Shown one piece after another: positions 23,601 to 38,600 of a DNA stretch of 64,000 nt. Within the stretch, counting starts at the first letter, position 1. Each line of letters begins with the position of its first letter. The stretch is from contig NC_088780.1 in the NCBI RefSeq assembly GCF_958450345.1, positions 95,058,226 through 95,122,225 on the forward strand, given 5' to 3'. Made by a program: the position numbers and the translations under genes. The notes under the pieces were generated by a model, which ran no database searches, was not told the DNA's origin, and saw nothing but the letters and a program-made list of their open reading frames with translations. The DNA is from Calliphora vicina (taxonomy: Eukaryota; Arthropoda; Insecta; Diptera; Calliphoridae).

Positions 23601-26600
23601 GAAAGTGTTTATTATTATTCTTTGTTCACAGTTCTTCTTATGCCGACCACTGCTTTCAAAGAAAAAACTCAGTCGTAGTTAAAGCGAAAGTATTGGGACT
23701 TTAAAATGCTAATACAACCACTATGGAGATGTCATTAGAGGCAACTACTTGCCACGAATGCTTACAAAAAGCGAGTTAAACAAGTCAGAGCTTAAACTTA
23801 GTTTAACTAACAACTCAAAAACGTCGTACTAAAAGCAATGATGCTCAATGTTTTAATAATTAAACGAGTTTTATCTTTTAAGGTATTTTTGAACGGAAAT
23901 ATTAAGTATGTACGACTGAATTTTTGTATTTTTTTTTTACTATACAACGCCTTTTTAACATTTTTTTAACAACATCAAAATAATAAACATAAAAATAAAA
24001 TAAAAGTAGAGAAAAAAGTAAACAAAAACGTAGGCGTATACCTCGTCTAAACTTAAGTAAAGATAAAAAAACGACTATCAAAAACAAAACAAAAAATAAT
24101 AATAACTATGAACGACCACATCAAACCAATGGAGTGAGTGGAGTTTTCAAACCTTAAACACCAAATAGCCAGGGAGTTCACAGTCTAATATCACAATAAC
24201 TTGTTCTCTTGATAAGTATGACATTGTTTTTCTTTTTATCTCTCAGTCATAACTTTCAATTGTTGTTGGCTTAATGATAGGCCTGCTAGAAAAAAAATAT
24301 AAAACAACAATAACCAACAACTAAATATAAACTATGTATATGAAGAGAGATAAGTTTTATTAAATGAACATACTTGGTTTTCTTAGTATGTACCTCAAAG
24401 CAAAAACCATTAATAGTAGTTTTTCTTGGGTTTCGTTGTGATTGTTGTAGTTATTTTAGTGATAAGAAGGTAAAAAAAAAACAACAAAGTAAACAACAAT
24501 CTTGAAGCCTAGAAAAAAAATGGCGTCTTAAACCATAAAAAACGTCGTTGAAGTAGCATGAAGGAAGGGAAAATTATTACCCTTATTTTCATTAAGGTGC
24601 TGGCAATATGACAGACACTATCACTAAAACATAAATTATAATTTACTCTCACACACACAAACACATACGTTCTCAATTCTAATAAACTCTATAACTGTAA
24701 ATTGTGGCCGTAAGTAAGGGTCAGTTTTCCTCTAAAAAAGTGTCTTCATTGAGAAAAATCTAATGTTTTTTTGGTATAACCCTGATGAAATAATCTTTAT
24801 ATTTAAACAGTGATTGTTACCTAAAAACATAATAATAAATATTTCCATTCTGGGTGAGAAGAAAAATGTTTTTTGATTTTATGAGGCTCTGGCACACATG
24901 TGTTTATTTGATAATATGAATAATCGTATGTATGAACAAGTCTCGAGGGTTTTCAACTCATATTTTTTTGTTTTTTTACTCTCAAGTTGAGTTTATGCAA
25001 AGTATGACCTTAAGCATCATAATATGAAAAGGAAGTTGTCCAAAAACAAAAAAACTTTTATACTAAAAACTAATTTTGGTTAAATGTTTTTGGAACGAAA
25101 AACTGGCAAATAAAAGTTGGGTTTTATTGCTAGCAAGAGTGTTAATAATAAAGTTTTTAAAGCTAAAACTAAGTACCTAAAAATGTTAAAAAGTTTGAAA
25201 AAAAAACGTTGAAAAATCAAATGATTTTAAAGGAAATTGGTCAGCCGTTTAAAACAAGTAAGAGAGCTATATTCGGCTGTGCCGAATCTTATAGACCCTT
25301 CACAAAATTATATTTCAAAATACAAATTTTAAATATTTTTAGGTAAACAAAATTTATTTATTTTTTCAAAGTGGTTTTTTTAATTTTTTGGAAAATTTTT
25401 TTTTCGAATTGTTCTTTAATTTTTTTTTTTAAATTTAATTTTTTTTTAAATTTAAAAAAAAAAATTTTTGTGAAAAAAAATTCGGGTTCAAAAATATTTT
25501 TGCCGATTTTGACCCATTGTAGGTCCAACTTACTATGGTCTTATATACGTCGTTGCAAAGGTCTTTAATCGAGGTTGTCCTCATATCTCAGCCATTTGTG
25601 GACCGATTGTGCTGATTTTAAATAGGAAACTTTTCGAAAGCATGTCTGACAGAATTATTGAAGATTTGGATCCCGAATATATCTGGGGTCTTCAGAAAAT
25701 TGATTTCAACAGACAGACGGACAGACAGACGGACATAAGGATCCAGAATATATACTTTATAGGGTCGGAAAATTATATTGTGGAAATTACAAAAGGAATG
25801 ACAAACTTATATATACCCTTCTCACGAAGGTGAAGGGTATAAAAAGAGTTAGGTCTCTGATACATGGTTGCCATATCTTACAACGTTGTTAGAAAAATGT
25901 TCAATAAATGGTTAGCAACCATAAGTTTCAACATAAGTTCACATGGTTGTGTTAACCATTTTCTGAGCATTTTTCTGACAATATACAACACACTTGATAC
26001 CATCTCAAAAGTGTGTGGTAAAATGCGATCGTGTAAAGGCCATTTTATCATTAGGATCTCTTATCTCTTAATTGTTTTCTTAGCAAGTTTGAAACTTTGA
26101 ATTTTCAGTTTTAAATATATTTTCGAACGATTTATGAACAGGTTTTAAAATTTTAGTCATTCCTTAAAATCTTAATTTGTTAATTATACTAATTAGAATA
26201 TCACACATAAATACCCCAAAAATAAGCAGAAGTTTTAGGCCGCACTAAACCTTGAATTCAAATTTATAGCAAAAAAATTTATAGGAAAAATAGTGTGAGT
26301 TTGAGTTTTTTTTTAAACGAAATTTATAATTAAAAACTTTTTAAAAACATAAATTTGAAACTTTTACAAATGTACACATAATTGCAATAATATTTTTTTG
26401 TTAAACTTTGTTGGTTTTTTGTTACAAATATTAATTTTAAACACACACATTGTGGACAGTACATAAACATAAAAATTAATTCTTTTACTATATATTTTTT
26501 ATACATACCTACATATTTATATAGAGAGAGAGGGATTTTATTTTTTATTTATATAACTAGTAGATGCGTAAAATAAATTGCTTTTAATTTTTCACTTTAC

Positions 26601-29600
26601 TTGTGCAGTAAGAGCAAAAAATACGAAAAACGCAGTATGTACTAGTTGTAACCATCAGCAAGGCAGCAGGGTGGTTCATTGAATAAAAAAAAAAAAACAA
26701 AGTTGACCTTTTGAGAGTTGAACACAGTAGTGGCGGCTTGGCTATTTTTTTATTGTTGCTGTTTTTGTTAAACACTTGTAATTGTTTGTCTGTATATTAT
26801 GAGCTTTCATTTGTATGAATTGCTCTTGCTCTACCTAAAGTGCATGCAATTTTTCAATTGTATTTACTACTTTTTACTCTACTCCACTCTGCCATACATA
26901 CTTCACTTTTGTTGGTTTTGGCTTAACTCTCTGTTTGCTGCAGTGTATGTGTGATTGTGAGTTTTCAACTTCAATGTCCTTTGGAGAGTTTTTCATAGTG
27001 AATAATCGTTATTTTTTTTTTTTTTTTGCAAAATGTAATGTGTAAAATTTGTTTGTGTATAAAGGTAACAAATGGTTTCAATATGTATGTAAAAAAGTTA
27101 AAAAATTGTTTAAATAAGAGATAAAAAAGCAAACAAAACAAATGCTTACAGTTAAACAAATATTTAATTGTTGCAAGTTTCTGTGAACAAAAAAACAAAA
27201 AACCAAACATTGTTGATGGCGCAAAAAATTGTATAAAAATGTTTAAATGGATAAATGAATGAAGGTTTGTTTTGCAGCAACCCTGTGTATATAAAAAGAG
27301 TTGACCAATAATTTATGGGCAGTCATTTGGTCAACAATTATATTGTATATGAGTATTTGACCTTTTTTTGCACTGGTCATTACAATGACGTTAAACATCA
27401 AAATACACTCAAAGAATTTAGGTGTTAACGCACATAATGTTATTGCTATCTGATCACTACGTGTTGTTTGAATGTCCTTCATGTACCTCATCATCATGAA
27501 ATTGTTGAAAACACTATTATTCTCAATTTATTACACTTTGTGTAATTTTTTAAGTCATGGAAATATAAACATATACGGACATCAGAACCGTGTCTCCCAG
27601 TTTTGCTCAAAGTGTCATGCAGTTTTTTTATTAGCCCCCAAAGATTTGGGGCCTCGGTGTCATTTTTGCAAAAAAGTGATCATATTCTCAAGCTCATATC
27701 TTGCAAAGAGTTCGGAATTTTGATTTACACTCTGAGGCAAAGTTGTAGCCCTTGTCATAAAGAACAAAAATTGTGAACATATAAAATCAAAAAAACTTCA
27801 TCTTCAAGGTCAAAATCGCAAAAAACTTAAAAAATCGAAATAATTTTTTTTAAGCTGCCTAAAAGTATGCTTTAGTTTATAATAATTTATTAGGTTATCG
27901 CACAAAACACTTAATTCCTTTAGTTTTTTTCTTACCTAAACGGTATTTAGAATCATTCCTAGCAAGTTCATATGTTCCAGAAAGTTGTTTATTGAGATCT
28001 TAGGTACATTTTTGTAGTTGATTATTTCCTTGAATTTTGAACGGTTTGCTACCTATGGACCTGAACAGGGGAAAAAGTTAAAAAACTCGAATTTTTTAAG
28101 TTTTTTGCGATTTTGATGCTGATGATGAAGTTTCTTTGATTTTATATTTTCACAATCTTTGTTTGCAAGATATGATCCTGAGAAAATTATAAATTTTTTG
28201 CTAAAATGACACCGAGGCCCCAAATCTTTGGGGGCCCATAAAACTTCTTGGGCAAAACTGGGAGACAAGGGTATTTTTTTTGTCTTTTATCACGTAGTGG
28301 TGTCCGTATATGGTTGTATTTTTTCGTGTTGCACTGTGTTTGACATTTGAGATGTTTGATATCAAAACATTCTCAATTTGACATCAAACATTTGAATTTG
28401 CTGGGAAGATACCCAAATGAACTAATGCAGTACTAAAGCTTTACTTATTTTTAATGTATTTTTTTTACCATTATTTATATGTGAGTGTATGAATATAATA
28501 CGAATGATTGTTCGTTTCAGTACGTTTACAGCGTAAAGTGTTTATAAAACATTTCAAATAGCAAGTGATAATGATGAAAAGACTACAAACTCTCGACTGG
28601 GCAAGTATGTACGTGGGGAAAATATGCAGCGTAGATTTTTCAAACAAAAAAAAAAATAGCTTCAATATCATCACTTTGTATTGTATTGTAACACAGTACA
28701 TATGTTTGGCTGTATTTCAGTATGTCTGTCCGTCTGTCTGTCTGTCTGTCCATATGTCTGACCATCAATATATATACATTGATATTTACAACTGTTTGTA
28801 TTTACCATTTAAATGGCAGACATCAGGCATCAACAGTTAAAAAAGCCGAGTGTATATATTTAACTGTAAATAACAACAAACACACACACACACAAATACA
28901 GTTGAATATTTAAACAGTAAACACTTTATCCTTTCACATACATCCGCTTTTTTCACCCTGCCATTACTCTGTGGTCAAGTGGGTGATGCCAAAATGATTT
29001 CCAGAGCAAAACTGGCATATAAACGTACAATTCATTTGTTTGACCCATGAATGTTGGCTTTGGTGTACTTGCCATACAATATATATATATTTTTTTTCTG
29101 TTTAAATGTCACCACATAGTGGTTGGCCATACACTTTATAGTGTTAAATTTCTTCTTTTTTTTGTTTTATTAATGTATATAGAAAAACAAAATAATAGTA
29201 AATATATCACATGTGTTAAACTAGGTTTAAACGCCACATAAATTGTGTATAAAAAAAATACATTTAAAAATATTTACTTTTAAGCTACTAAAAATATGGG
29301 TTTTCTGTAAAACATTTAAGGAGCCACAGGTTTTAACTTCTCACACCTTTAACCCACAAAACGTACTTACACAAAATATTTATTTCATATGTCACTACTA
29401 TTTTGCATAATTAATTGGTTTTCACACATAATATTGGCGTATTAAATGAGATTATTGTATTGTTAGCTGCTGGCTGCAGGTTGTGAGGTTCATTTATGAT
29501 GACTTGCCTATGCTATTTGTAGCAAATTAATTATTATTATTTTATGATAAATTTGTATATCCAGGCAAAAAGGTGTTTAATTGCATTGTTTTACATGATT

Positions 29601-32600
29601 TTTGTTTACTTGTTTTTTATTTATTATAAAATTTATATAAATTATTTTAATGAAATACAAATACAAATACCAACATGTGTTTTTATATATTTAATAAATT
29701 GCTGTTAAATAAATTAAATTTATAGCAAAATGTTAAAACAAAACTTTACAATCAGGTGAATGTGAACTAAATATGGCTCTATTTATAATTCTTTAAAGTA
29801 ACAATTTCCTCTTAATTAAAAAAGTTTAAATTTAAAATTCCCCAGCATTAATTGTGCCCTCTCTGTACTTAGTACACAAGACAGTAAATTTTTTCCGGTA
29901 CTCAAGAGCAAAATGTAACTTCTGGATACCTTCAGAGTTATATTTTTCAGAGCTATAACCGTAGAAATACTTGTCAAAGAAAAAGAGCAACTCTGTTTTT
30001 AAAAATAAGAATTTTTAAATCTTAAATTAAGCTTTCAAAAGTATTGAGTAGCCACAAAATGTATTGAGTTGTCAAAAGTACAGTAAAACCTTGATAATCC
30101 GGATTAACCATTTTTTATTATATATTTTCTTTAGTTTTCTTCTAAAGTTCAGTTTTGTCCAAATGCATGCACTTTTTTATGGCCCCCAAAGATTTGGGGC
30201 CTTGGTGTAATTTTTGCAAAAAAGTTATCATTTTCTCGGACTCATATTTTCCAAACAGTTCGGAATTTTGATTTACTTTCTGAGGCAAAGTTTTAGCCCT
30301 TGTCATAAAGAACAAAAGTTGTGAACATATCAAATCAAAAAAACTTTATATTCAAGATTAAAATCGCAAAAAACTTCGAAAAAAATCGATTTTTGTTTAC
30401 CTTTGTTCCCCTGTTCAGGTTCATAGTTAGCAAACCGTTCAAAATTCAAGGAAACAATCAACTACAAAAATGTAGCTAAGATCTCAATAAATAACTTTCT
30501 AGAACATATGAATTTACTAGGAATCATTCTTAATACCGTTTAGGTAAGAAAAACCTAAAGGAATTAAGTGTTTTGGGCCATAAACTATTAAATTATTATA
30601 AACTAAAGCATACTTTTAGGCAGCTTAAAAAAAATAATTTCGAATTAAGCGCTGAAACACATAAGCATCTGCTTAAGCGTTAAAATAAATTAAAATATCC
30701 TTTTTTCATTTGAAAGTACTTCCAAACATATCACAAATAAAGTTAAGCTTTTAAAATAAACACAAATACAAAACCACTATTTTTCAACTCAAATCAAAAT
30801 AATAAATTCTTACTTAACTTGAACTAAAAAAAAATACCAAATATGCGCAACCGGAAATGCTTTAAATTCTTCAGAAAATAAGTATTTAAAGTAAATTCTA
30901 TATCTACACAGCTGAACATTCTATACTTAATCAACACATTTCAATCAGAGACATCAATAAAATTACTATAAAAAAGAAGAGGCAACAAATTCTTTCCAAC
31001 ATTGAGGTACTGCTACTAAAAACCATTTTGAATACAAGGCAAGACAACACAAGACATAGAAAAAACACAAACAAAGCCAAGTTTTGTTCTGATTTCGCTG
31101 CCAATGACTGACTGACTGTACTCTAAATGACGGGTACAAAGATCAGTCACAATACAGTTTTTTTTGTACTTTTTTTTCATATAAAATTATAATAATATAA
31201 ATTATAATATTTCTTTAATAACGAATAAGGTGCATATTTAAATTAAATTCAAACCTTTGTGGTTGCTGATTGTGAACAACAAAAAAAAAGTAAAGGCAGT
31301 ACAAATATTTAATAAGATTATATTTATACGGTTGTGGTTTTGCAAAAGTAAATTAAAATAGAGATAGTGATCGTGCAGTATTTTTGTAATGGTGGTCATA
31401 TGATTCATATGGAATTTATGTATAAACTTGTATGCCTAAATGGTTAAAGAGCTATCACAACTCATAAAAAAATTTAAAAATAAAAAAAAACTGAAATGTA
31501 AAAAAGCCGGCTTATCATGTTACATCTATAACTCTTACTCACTCTGCACCACTAAATGTTTAAGTAATATTTTTAGAAAACAATGTAAGCTCTTTGTTTT
31601 GCTGCCACGAAAAAGCCTCCTAAACTCTTAAGGAAATATGTATTTATTTCTGCTTTCCAAGCATTCAAATTGTATGTGTATTCTTATTTAACGTATCATT
31701 AACACTTGCAGCCATTACAATTCTTGAGTTGAAAGAATTGCAGTGATGGACGTAAAATGAAATAAAAAGAAAAAAAAATAAATGTAAACTCACTTGATTA
31801 ACACCATTCTGTTGAGACTGGGGCGATTGCGCATTGGGTGAATGCATGAGTTCATGCTTTTCGAGTTCATGACGATTTTGAAACAATGCCGTGCAGTGTA
31901 GACACTGATAGGGACCGCTAATACTGCTAGCAGCGGAATTATTATCACTGCCTCCACAAGAACCAGGACTGGAGGTGGAGCGCATTGTATCCATTTCACC
32001 GGCAAAGCTATGATGTTGAATTTGTTGTTGCTGCTGTTGATGCTGGAGCTGATGATGTTGTTGCAATAAGTGCGTATTTGCATGATGAGGATGACCATTA
32101 AAAGCTAATAAATGTGATGTGGGTGAGGTTTCACCATTATTATGTTGCTGCTGCTGGTGGTGATGATGATGTTGTTGTTGATGTTGCTGTTGCATAGCTA
32201 AGGCCGCCATAAATTGTGCGGCAGCAGCCGGATGTAAATTGTGTGGTAAATGTCCTGCAGCTGTAGCAAAAGGTGTTGCCGTTGTTGAGAGATCTGTTGT
32301 TGTTGGATGTTGTGTATTATTAGTTGTGGCCGTTAATGAGGACATGTTGCCTGTTGCTGTTGTGGGTGATGAGGAGTGTGTAGGCGAATTGGGTGCAGAT
32401 GTTTGTGGCATAATACTATTGTTGTTTTTCTCTTGACTATTGTTATTATTATTGTTTAAAAATGATTTATTTTCAGCCGAACTAATATTACTCTCATTAT
32501 CATCGCTCTCCTCCACATTGGTTGCGGCCAATGACGAATTGTGATGCGACAAATGCAGCTGCTGCTGGTGGTTGTGATGGTCAGCAGCGCCATGTGGACT

Positions 32601-35600
32601 GGGAAATGATGGTTCAATGTTTAATTTATCGTGAGGATGTTCGGAGGCTATGTGATTGCGTAAAGGCTGGAAATGATAAAAAAACAAAGAAGGAATTAAA
32701 AAAAGTAATAAATTTTTGTTTTCATTGAATGTTTAAAATGTACCTAGTAATTTTTATAGATATAATATAAATACTCACCTCAAAACCCGACAATCTAACA
32801 TGGCATTGTGGACAAGAGACCATAAAATCTGTTTGTTGTGGCTGTGGCGAAGAGGCGCCCATTGAAGAGGCAGGCATACCCGTTGAATTTTCATCATCAA
32901 CTGTGGCACTACTACCGCTCTTGGGCTGATGATGATGCAATGTAGAGGCCAAAGAAGGAACTGTAAAGGTTTTAAGAAAAATAAATAGGAATTAATTAAT
33001 CATGACAAGAAAACACATATAAAGTTGAGCAGAAATATTTTTAATTTAAAACTTAAAACTACCTTAAGGAAAAGAATAAATCAGCAAAAAATAACAATGT
33101 TTTTTTTTATTTATAAATAAGAATTTCATTCTTGCTCCGTACCATACACAGAATTTATTTAATCAAAACAAATTAACTGAACACAAACCTACCAAGAAAT
33201 TTATATACAAACATCAGTAACAGGAATAGCGAGGGAGATGTTTTAAGTGTACTTTTTTTTAGTACCATTGCTCAGCGAAAAGGACTTTGCTTTATTTAAA
33301 TTTAAAAAACTTTCCGAGTTATCTGGTACTTTTTGGTTTAATAAAGTACCATTTCAATAACTTTAAATACCAAACCTATTTAGTTATGCTGTTGAGATGT
33401 GTGGCCAGAGATAAGCTTAAAAGTCAAAGTCTTTTATACGATTCCAAAATGAACTCACAACAATAATTTAAATAAATTTATGTGAAATGAACGGGTTCTT
33501 TTCAAAATACCCACACATGTATAAATGGATAGAAAAAAAACTAAGAATCGCCATTAATTATAACTGTAAACTGGGCACAAAAAAAGTACCGGGTATAAAA
33601 AGTTGTATGAGAGAATAAATGTGTGTTGTGTGTTTTTTTAAAGGGCAATTCTTTTTTATTTATTTTTTTTTTGCTAAAAAGGTATTTAAAGACTTTACTG
33701 ATGATCTCATCGTTTAACTAATAAAGCAACCAAAAAGGAACAGAAACTTTAACACAAAAACTAAAGTTTTATAAACACACACACACATGATTAATAAAAA
33801 CTGACTTCTTGACTTTAAGAGAGGTCTTCAAAGATCAACGATATTTTTTTTGTTGTTCATCTTTTGATTCACAACAATACCCCTTGTTTGTTCTTTATAA
33901 GACAGTGTAAAAAATAACAACGAAAAAAAACTTAAGTTTAACGAAGACACCATGTTGTTTTCCATGTGAGTTTAACAACAACAACTACAAAAACCCAGCC
34001 ATAAATTGTAAAGCGAAGGTGAGACAGCAAAAAATAAACAAGACTCCAAACAAAAACAACAACAATAACTAAATGAATGACTTAAACTCGCAAGAAATGA
34101 AGACGAAGACAAGAAAAGTCATTAAAACATACAAACACACGCACACACTTGCTATGTAGTAAGAAAATAACCTCAAGATGGTTGCCTTGCTTCTCTCTCT
34201 CTTTCTCTTTTTATACAGTAAAATAATAAACAAACAAAAAATGGAGTTTAACGACGTTATCTCTTTAATGTAGATATGTACAGTTATAACTAAAATAACG
34301 TTATGTACCAAACATTAATTTCAATTGTAAAGAAATTGTTGTTTTAATAATAATAATAATGATCGTAATGATGATGATGAAAATAATGTTGATGTGTAAT
34401 ACACTCATTCAGCAGTCACCGAACCTAGCTGTGTTTGTTTTTATTTATTAAAGAAAGAATGCATTAAATTGTGTTGTTGTTTTTCGTTTTTATTCAGACA
34501 AACTTTAGTTTCATCAAATGTCATTTGATCGTTTGTGTTGCGCTTTGTAAATGTACCTTAATTTACCTCAATTAACAATACATTACATTCAATGACTACT
34601 ATGAACTGTTGTTGTTTTTATTATTGCGGCGGCTGCATGGAGTTCGTTTACTCTCTGCATAAAGTTAAATGCGGGCGCGCACACTTACATACTGTAGTAG
34701 TATTTTACTGTGGGGGAAATTTTTTTTATTTTTATAACACTGAACAACAGTTGTTGCTTGCCTGGTTTGGTTTCAATACCTTTGATTAAAACTAACACGC
34801 ATGCGTTACAATTTTATTGGACTGCAGGAATCATGTTTATTAAATTGGTTTTAACAGAGTATGTATAATAAAAAAATGTTTATAACAATTAATAAAGTTC
34901 AATAAACGTGGAAAAAATTTAATATGAATAGAAAAATTTGGAATAAATGCGGGTTCATAAAAAAGGAATATAGAGGTAGAGCAAATATGGAATAGAGATT
35001 GTAACTTAATAGGATTATTTTCGGGAAAATTAATCATTTTGTAAATTAAAGTGGAAAAGATTTGGTTTCAAAAGAATTATTTAGGAAATTTTATTTAATT
35101 CTCACAGAATTGTTTCCCGCAAAATTTAGGCATTTGTATAACGGTCAGAATCTTATATTTTTTTTTTTCAATTTTGTTCTTATTAATTTATATATTATCG
35201 AATATTTGATGAAATTTGCATATTTACTGTCACCTAACCTTGCTGTGTTTTTTTATTGTCGACATCTAGGTTAACCGAAGAATGCCCAGTGTCTCTGAAT
35301 CAGATGATCGTGTATAGCCGATGAATTGGCAGACGAGATGCGACTGGAACTTCGGTTTAACGACTTTTGTAGAAGTTGTCATAATAAGGAAGCTAATGAT
35401 CAGCTGTGCTAACGAGTACACCTTATTTGAATTCGCCTTGATACTACCGATCGGCTGTAAACTTTGTTGGGGCAATTGAAACCGTTCTCACTGTGTATCT
35501 GTTATGCTAAAATTGCTAATTTCGGTGATCCTCTGATAAATATTGCTTAAATTGCTAACATTTCTATTAAAGTTTTGTGAATATTTTGCTAGTCATTTTA

Positions 35601-38600
35601 CTTAAATTCATTGCTTTATTAATTCCAATTTATTTATTACTTTATCAATATAAATATTTTTCTATAATTTTGGACAAACAAAAATCTAACGTGTTTTTTT
35701 TTTGGAGACTTCAACAGACATGTGATATTTTTGCTTTAATAAGAAAACATGTTGTCAAGTGAATTTGTTATTTTTTTTTGAAAGGAAATTAAAGTTTTCG
35801 TGTCTTTCGTTTTTGGAGGGAAACAAATTAATCAAAACTAATTGAAAAACAAGCAAATTTATCAACAAATTTAAGGTTTTTTTCTATAGTTTTTGTTTGA
35901 ATTATTAAAGGTATGTTAAAAAAAATCATAAATCATGTTAAGATCTTTCTACAACAAAAAAATTCATGTTTAAATATTTGCAGTTCTTTTACAAATCTAT
36001 AGAAAAATCAACAAACTGACTTGACTGACTGTTTGCTCACTCCCCGAAATAGTCAAGCCTTAAACCAACAAACAAATGACTCCATTCCAATTTTACAGTT
36101 GTATATATCAATGTATGTATATATTTGTATCCATTGGGGCAGGAGACAGAGTGTCAAGTTCTTTTGTGAAAATTATTTTTGTATTGTTTCATGTACAACA
36201 TTTTGTTTTCCTCCTTGTTTTTTTTTTTTTTTTTTTTTTTGAGAGTTTCTCTCTGTAGGTTGGTTTTAAAATTACAAACACAACAAAAAAAAGTAAATTG
36301 TTTGCCAATATTTGGTGTTGTTCTTATTGTAAATTTAAATACAACTCTTTGCATTACACTTTTTGAAACAGTTGTAAAACTGAAAATTGCATGGAATGTT
36401 TTATTGCTACCAACTTCATCTGTTCAGTTAAAACATACTCGAAACATATGCAAAAATACAAAAATACCTTTTGGGTAAAAATCTCCCAAAAACAAACAAA
36501 AAAAAATCTTTCACAGGAAATAAAATATATATTTTTTTGCCCAAAAAATAGACTACATCACAAGAAAATAATAAAAAAAACAAAACATTGAACATTTTTT
36601 TCGGCAGTTTAACAAAAGATTTTAAGCTGTATCTACTTTTTTTATTATTGAGAGAGAGGGGGGATATAAAATATTTGCTGGGTTTTTTGTGATTATTTTT
36701 GGTATTAATTTTAAATAAAATTTTTGGTTGTTTTAAGAAACAAAAGCATTTGCCAAAGGCTACAATGCAACGCCTGCATTAAACTAAGTGAAATAAAAAA
36801 AAATTATAAAAAAGTATGAGTTAAAAAATGAATTTTTTTTCCAAAAAAAAAAAATAAATAAAAAAAACTTATGTAAATATTGTGTATTCTTTTTTAAGCA
36901 ATGTACAATAGTTATAAATTTCACACAATTGCCCAGTAATTGTTAAAATGTTAAATAAAATCCAATAAAATTTGTTGTTACATTTCATTTGGAAATTAAT
37001 ACAAAAGGCTTTATAAGGTAAAACAAATATTTAAAAATAAAAATAAAAAAAAACACTACTTTAATGTAAAATAAAGAAAAATAATATAAAAAATTTGTTT
37101 TAAATAACAATTCATGAAAAAGTTTTAATAACAATGTGGAGGGAAATAAAAAATGTAGTTTAATTAAGCTAAAATAGGTACAACTACACAGTGCAACAGG
37201 AAAAAATATAACCATATACGGACACCACTACATGATAAAAGACCTGTATCTCCCAGTTTTGCCCAAAGTCATGCACTTTTTATTTTATGGGTCCCCAAAG
37301 ATTTGGGGCCTCGGTGTTATTTTTGCAAAAAAGTGATAATTTTCTAAGGCTCATATCTTGCGAACAGTTGGGAATTTGAATTTACTCTCTGAGGCAAAGT
37401 TGTAGCCCTTGTCATAATGAACAAACATTGTGAACATATAAAATCAAAAAAACTTCATCTTCAAGATCAAAATCGCAAAAAACTTAAAAAAATACTGGGA
37501 GACACGGGTCTCTTTTTTGGTATTTTATCACGTACCAGTCCGTATATGGTTATATTTCCATGAAATACACCTAAGTATAAGCTAAGAGTTTAAGGATTTT
37601 TAAAAAAAATTTAATATTCTTATAATTCCCGAAAACTATTTCATTTTATGTTGTACCGGACACTTTTTATAGCTGATTTTAAACAACTTATGTAATTTTT
37701 TAAACACTTTACACAATCACTCATTAAACTGAAAAAATCGTATTGTTATTATAAGAAAATGTTTAAGTTAAGCAACCAACCAACCAACCATTCCTTTGGT
37801 CTCTCCCTTGCCTAAACAGTGCTGTTGCCATCAATATGCTTAAATGTTCATTCTATGCATAATACATCATGATGCCTTGACATGTCTGTCTTAAAATGTA
37901 AAAGTGAACAAAGGCAACAGCGAAAAAAAATATAAAAAAAGACTCAAGCTAAAATTAGTCTCATTTTATTTAATGCAGCACACATCTCCTTCAACATTTA
38001 GCAACTGCAGCAGCAGGCAACACAAGACCTGTGACAACAAACAAACTACAATTTCGTTTTTTTGCACCTTTTGAAAAACTCCAAATAGTTATTTAAAACC
38101 ATGGATGGCAGCTACAAGAAACAACAACAAAAAATGTACTAAATATACAAACTTTTTAAGAAGCATTTAAAAATGAATCACTTTTCAAACAATCACAGAA
38201 AACAAAACGCACATGATGAAGTAAAGACTATGAAGGAGAACAAGAAGACCACATATGTTGGTGGTGATTTCCTCTGACTCTACTCATTTTACCTAGAGTC
38301 TTTTAATTTTATATATAGGAATATGAAACCTCTACTACACCTACACTTTACAAATCATTCCTTATATATTTTACAGTGTAAAGTCAAAAGTAATAAAGGT
38401 GCATAAAGAGAAATAAATGAAAATTCTTAAGTGTTGACTGTTGGAAGGAAATATCTATAAATATGCACTTTGAAATACAGATTTTTATTACAAATCATTT
38501 GAGGCAGGCAAAAAAGGCAGTGCTTGCTTATTATTAGTTGTATTTTGTATATGAGCCTTTATTTGTGTTTTTTTTAGTACTTTTTTCTTTGGATTCTTGT

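Larger units (their letters stand above)
17130..31793 (-). other. zfh1 intron 3 (about 14.7 kb)
   Basis: AT-rich intron. Drosophila zfh1 makes a shorter isoform from an internal promoter. I looked here for a phase-0 alternative first exon (ATG followed by a GTAAGT-type donor in frame) and found none I can support. It contains a mini-me-like copy (25252), foldback elements (27559, 30136), a Tigger terminus (30081), a possible terminal-repeat fragment (23500-23660), microsatellites (GTCT at 28720-28755, CA runs near 24650 and 28880) and otherwise unremarkable sequence. Confidence 0.6.

Noticed and set aside
30142..30333. Open frames inside the foldback copies (also near 28053-28268 and 39795-40001)
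   Set aside because: They translate the palindromic arms and have no protein-like features.
30136..30650. Loop inversion by recombination between foldback arms
   Set aside because: The reversed loop order in copy 2 is explained more simply by insertion of the whole element in the opposite orientation.
17130..31793. Alternative first exon for a short zfh1 isoform
   Set aside because: Several strong donors (for example near 19370 and 29370 on the minus strand) were tested, but each upstream ATG frame meets a stop first.
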